Source: a virus. From it: a DNA stretch of 22,274 nucleotides. Location: the IMG/VR virus record IMGVR_UViG_3300031999_002005, positions 1 through 22,274 of that record, one strand, 5' to 3'. The position numbers and the translations under genes are program-made. The notes under the pieces were generated by a model. The model was given only the letters and a program-made list of their open reading frames with translations. It was not told the origin of the DNA and searched no databases. This document shows, in pieces, positions 22,030 through 22,274 of this stretch (position 1 is the first letter of the stretch; each line of letters begins with the position of its first letter).

Positions 22030-22274
22030 ATGATTTGGTTAATAGTGTCTGCATTCTTTGGTGGTATACTGGTAGACCTGGCTAGCTGGGCATCTAATAA
22101 GCCAGAGCCATTCAATACTAGAATGTTTATCTGGAGTGCTATCAGGTCATTCTTCACTGCAGTAGGAGCAGTATTCGTTCTGAAGTATACAGCTCCACTA
22201 GATATTCAACAGATAGCTATGGCGCTAATCTTTGGAGCTGGTGGTGATGCTACCATCAAGAGACTATTTGCTGT
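22030..22274 (+). CDS. Holin-like membrane protein, cut by the right window edge
   Basis: An ATG at 22030 behind AAGGAGG opens a frame that continues for 81 codons to the window edge. Three hydrophobic segments are visible: MIWLIVSAFFGGILVDLA (1-18), a second with WSAIRSFFTAVGAVFVLKY (about 36-54) and a third with IAMALIFGAGGDATIKRLF (about 62-80). Small multi-pass proteins with a Gly-rich end segment at the end of a late operon are often holins, which make the pores that time lysis. No endolysin is in view to confirm this. The gene is incomplete. Confidence 0.6.
   Translation, partial: MIWLIVSAFFGGILVDLASWASNKPEPFNTRMFIWSAIRSFFTAVGAVFVLKYTAPLDIQQIAMALIFGAGGDATIKRLFA

Noticed and set aside
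1-22274. Alternative genetic code (stop-codon reassignment)
   Set aside because: TAA, TAG and TGA all act as normal gene ends with close downstream ribosome-binding sites (for example TAG after the capsid gene, TGA at the end of the 69-aa gene), so the standard bacterial code fits.
1-22274. tRNA genes, CRISPR arrays, insertion sequences, attachment sites
   Set aside because: No cloverleaf-type sequence, spaced repeats, transposase or integrase could be recognised.

Overview
This window looks like part of a tailed double-stranded DNA bacteriophage genome (Caudoviricetes). It carries a head-assembly series in the usual order: a candidate small terminase, the large terminase, the portal, a very large virion protein, a scaffold-like protein and a major capsid protein. 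These are followed by a run of small virion genes, three fibre-like surface proteins and a cluster of small membrane proteins. I saw no integrase, tRNA, rRNA, transposase, CRISPR array or recognisable host gene. Promoters of the bacterial sigma-70 type (five with an exact TTGACA -35 box) and strong AGGAGG ribosome-binding sites indicate a bacterial host; the host itself cannot be named from this sequence.

Layout. Positions 1-2657 are transcribed leftwards: five complete or partial small genes, two of them zinc-finger-like, plus about 560 bases of non-coding DNA (1053-1616) containing a promoter, a LexA-box-like palindrome and a short tandem repeat. Three leftward promoters are visible, at 384-412, 1214-1242 and 2693-2722. 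Positions 2658-2850 form an AT-rich divergent promoter region. From 2851 to the right edge everything is transcribed rightwards from the 2800-2828 promoter and an internal one at 13256-13284, which lies just before the scaffold and capsid genes.

How the genes work together. The candidate TerS, TerL and portal make up the packaging motor. The 1934-residue protein between portal and scaffold is most likely an internal or ejected virion protein. The 179-residue coiled-coil protein and the 342-residue capsid protein build the shell. Downstream proteins (287, 282, 83, 92, 144, 574, 66 and 407 residues) are probably decoration, neck or fibre components; the 282-residue one carries 29 collagen-like Gly-X-Y triplets. 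The last four genes, one cut by the window edge, have predicted membrane segments or coiled coil and may include a holin. I saw no tail tube, sheath, tape-measure or baseplate gene, so tail type is unresolved.

The most unusual whole-window signal is negative. On a manual read I found no GATC in 22,274 bases (about 87 expected for even base use) and no CCGG, while other four-base palindromes such as CTAG, AGCT and GGCC are present. This suggests avoidance of host restriction sites. Most functions beyond terminase, portal and capsid are inferred from position and sequence character.
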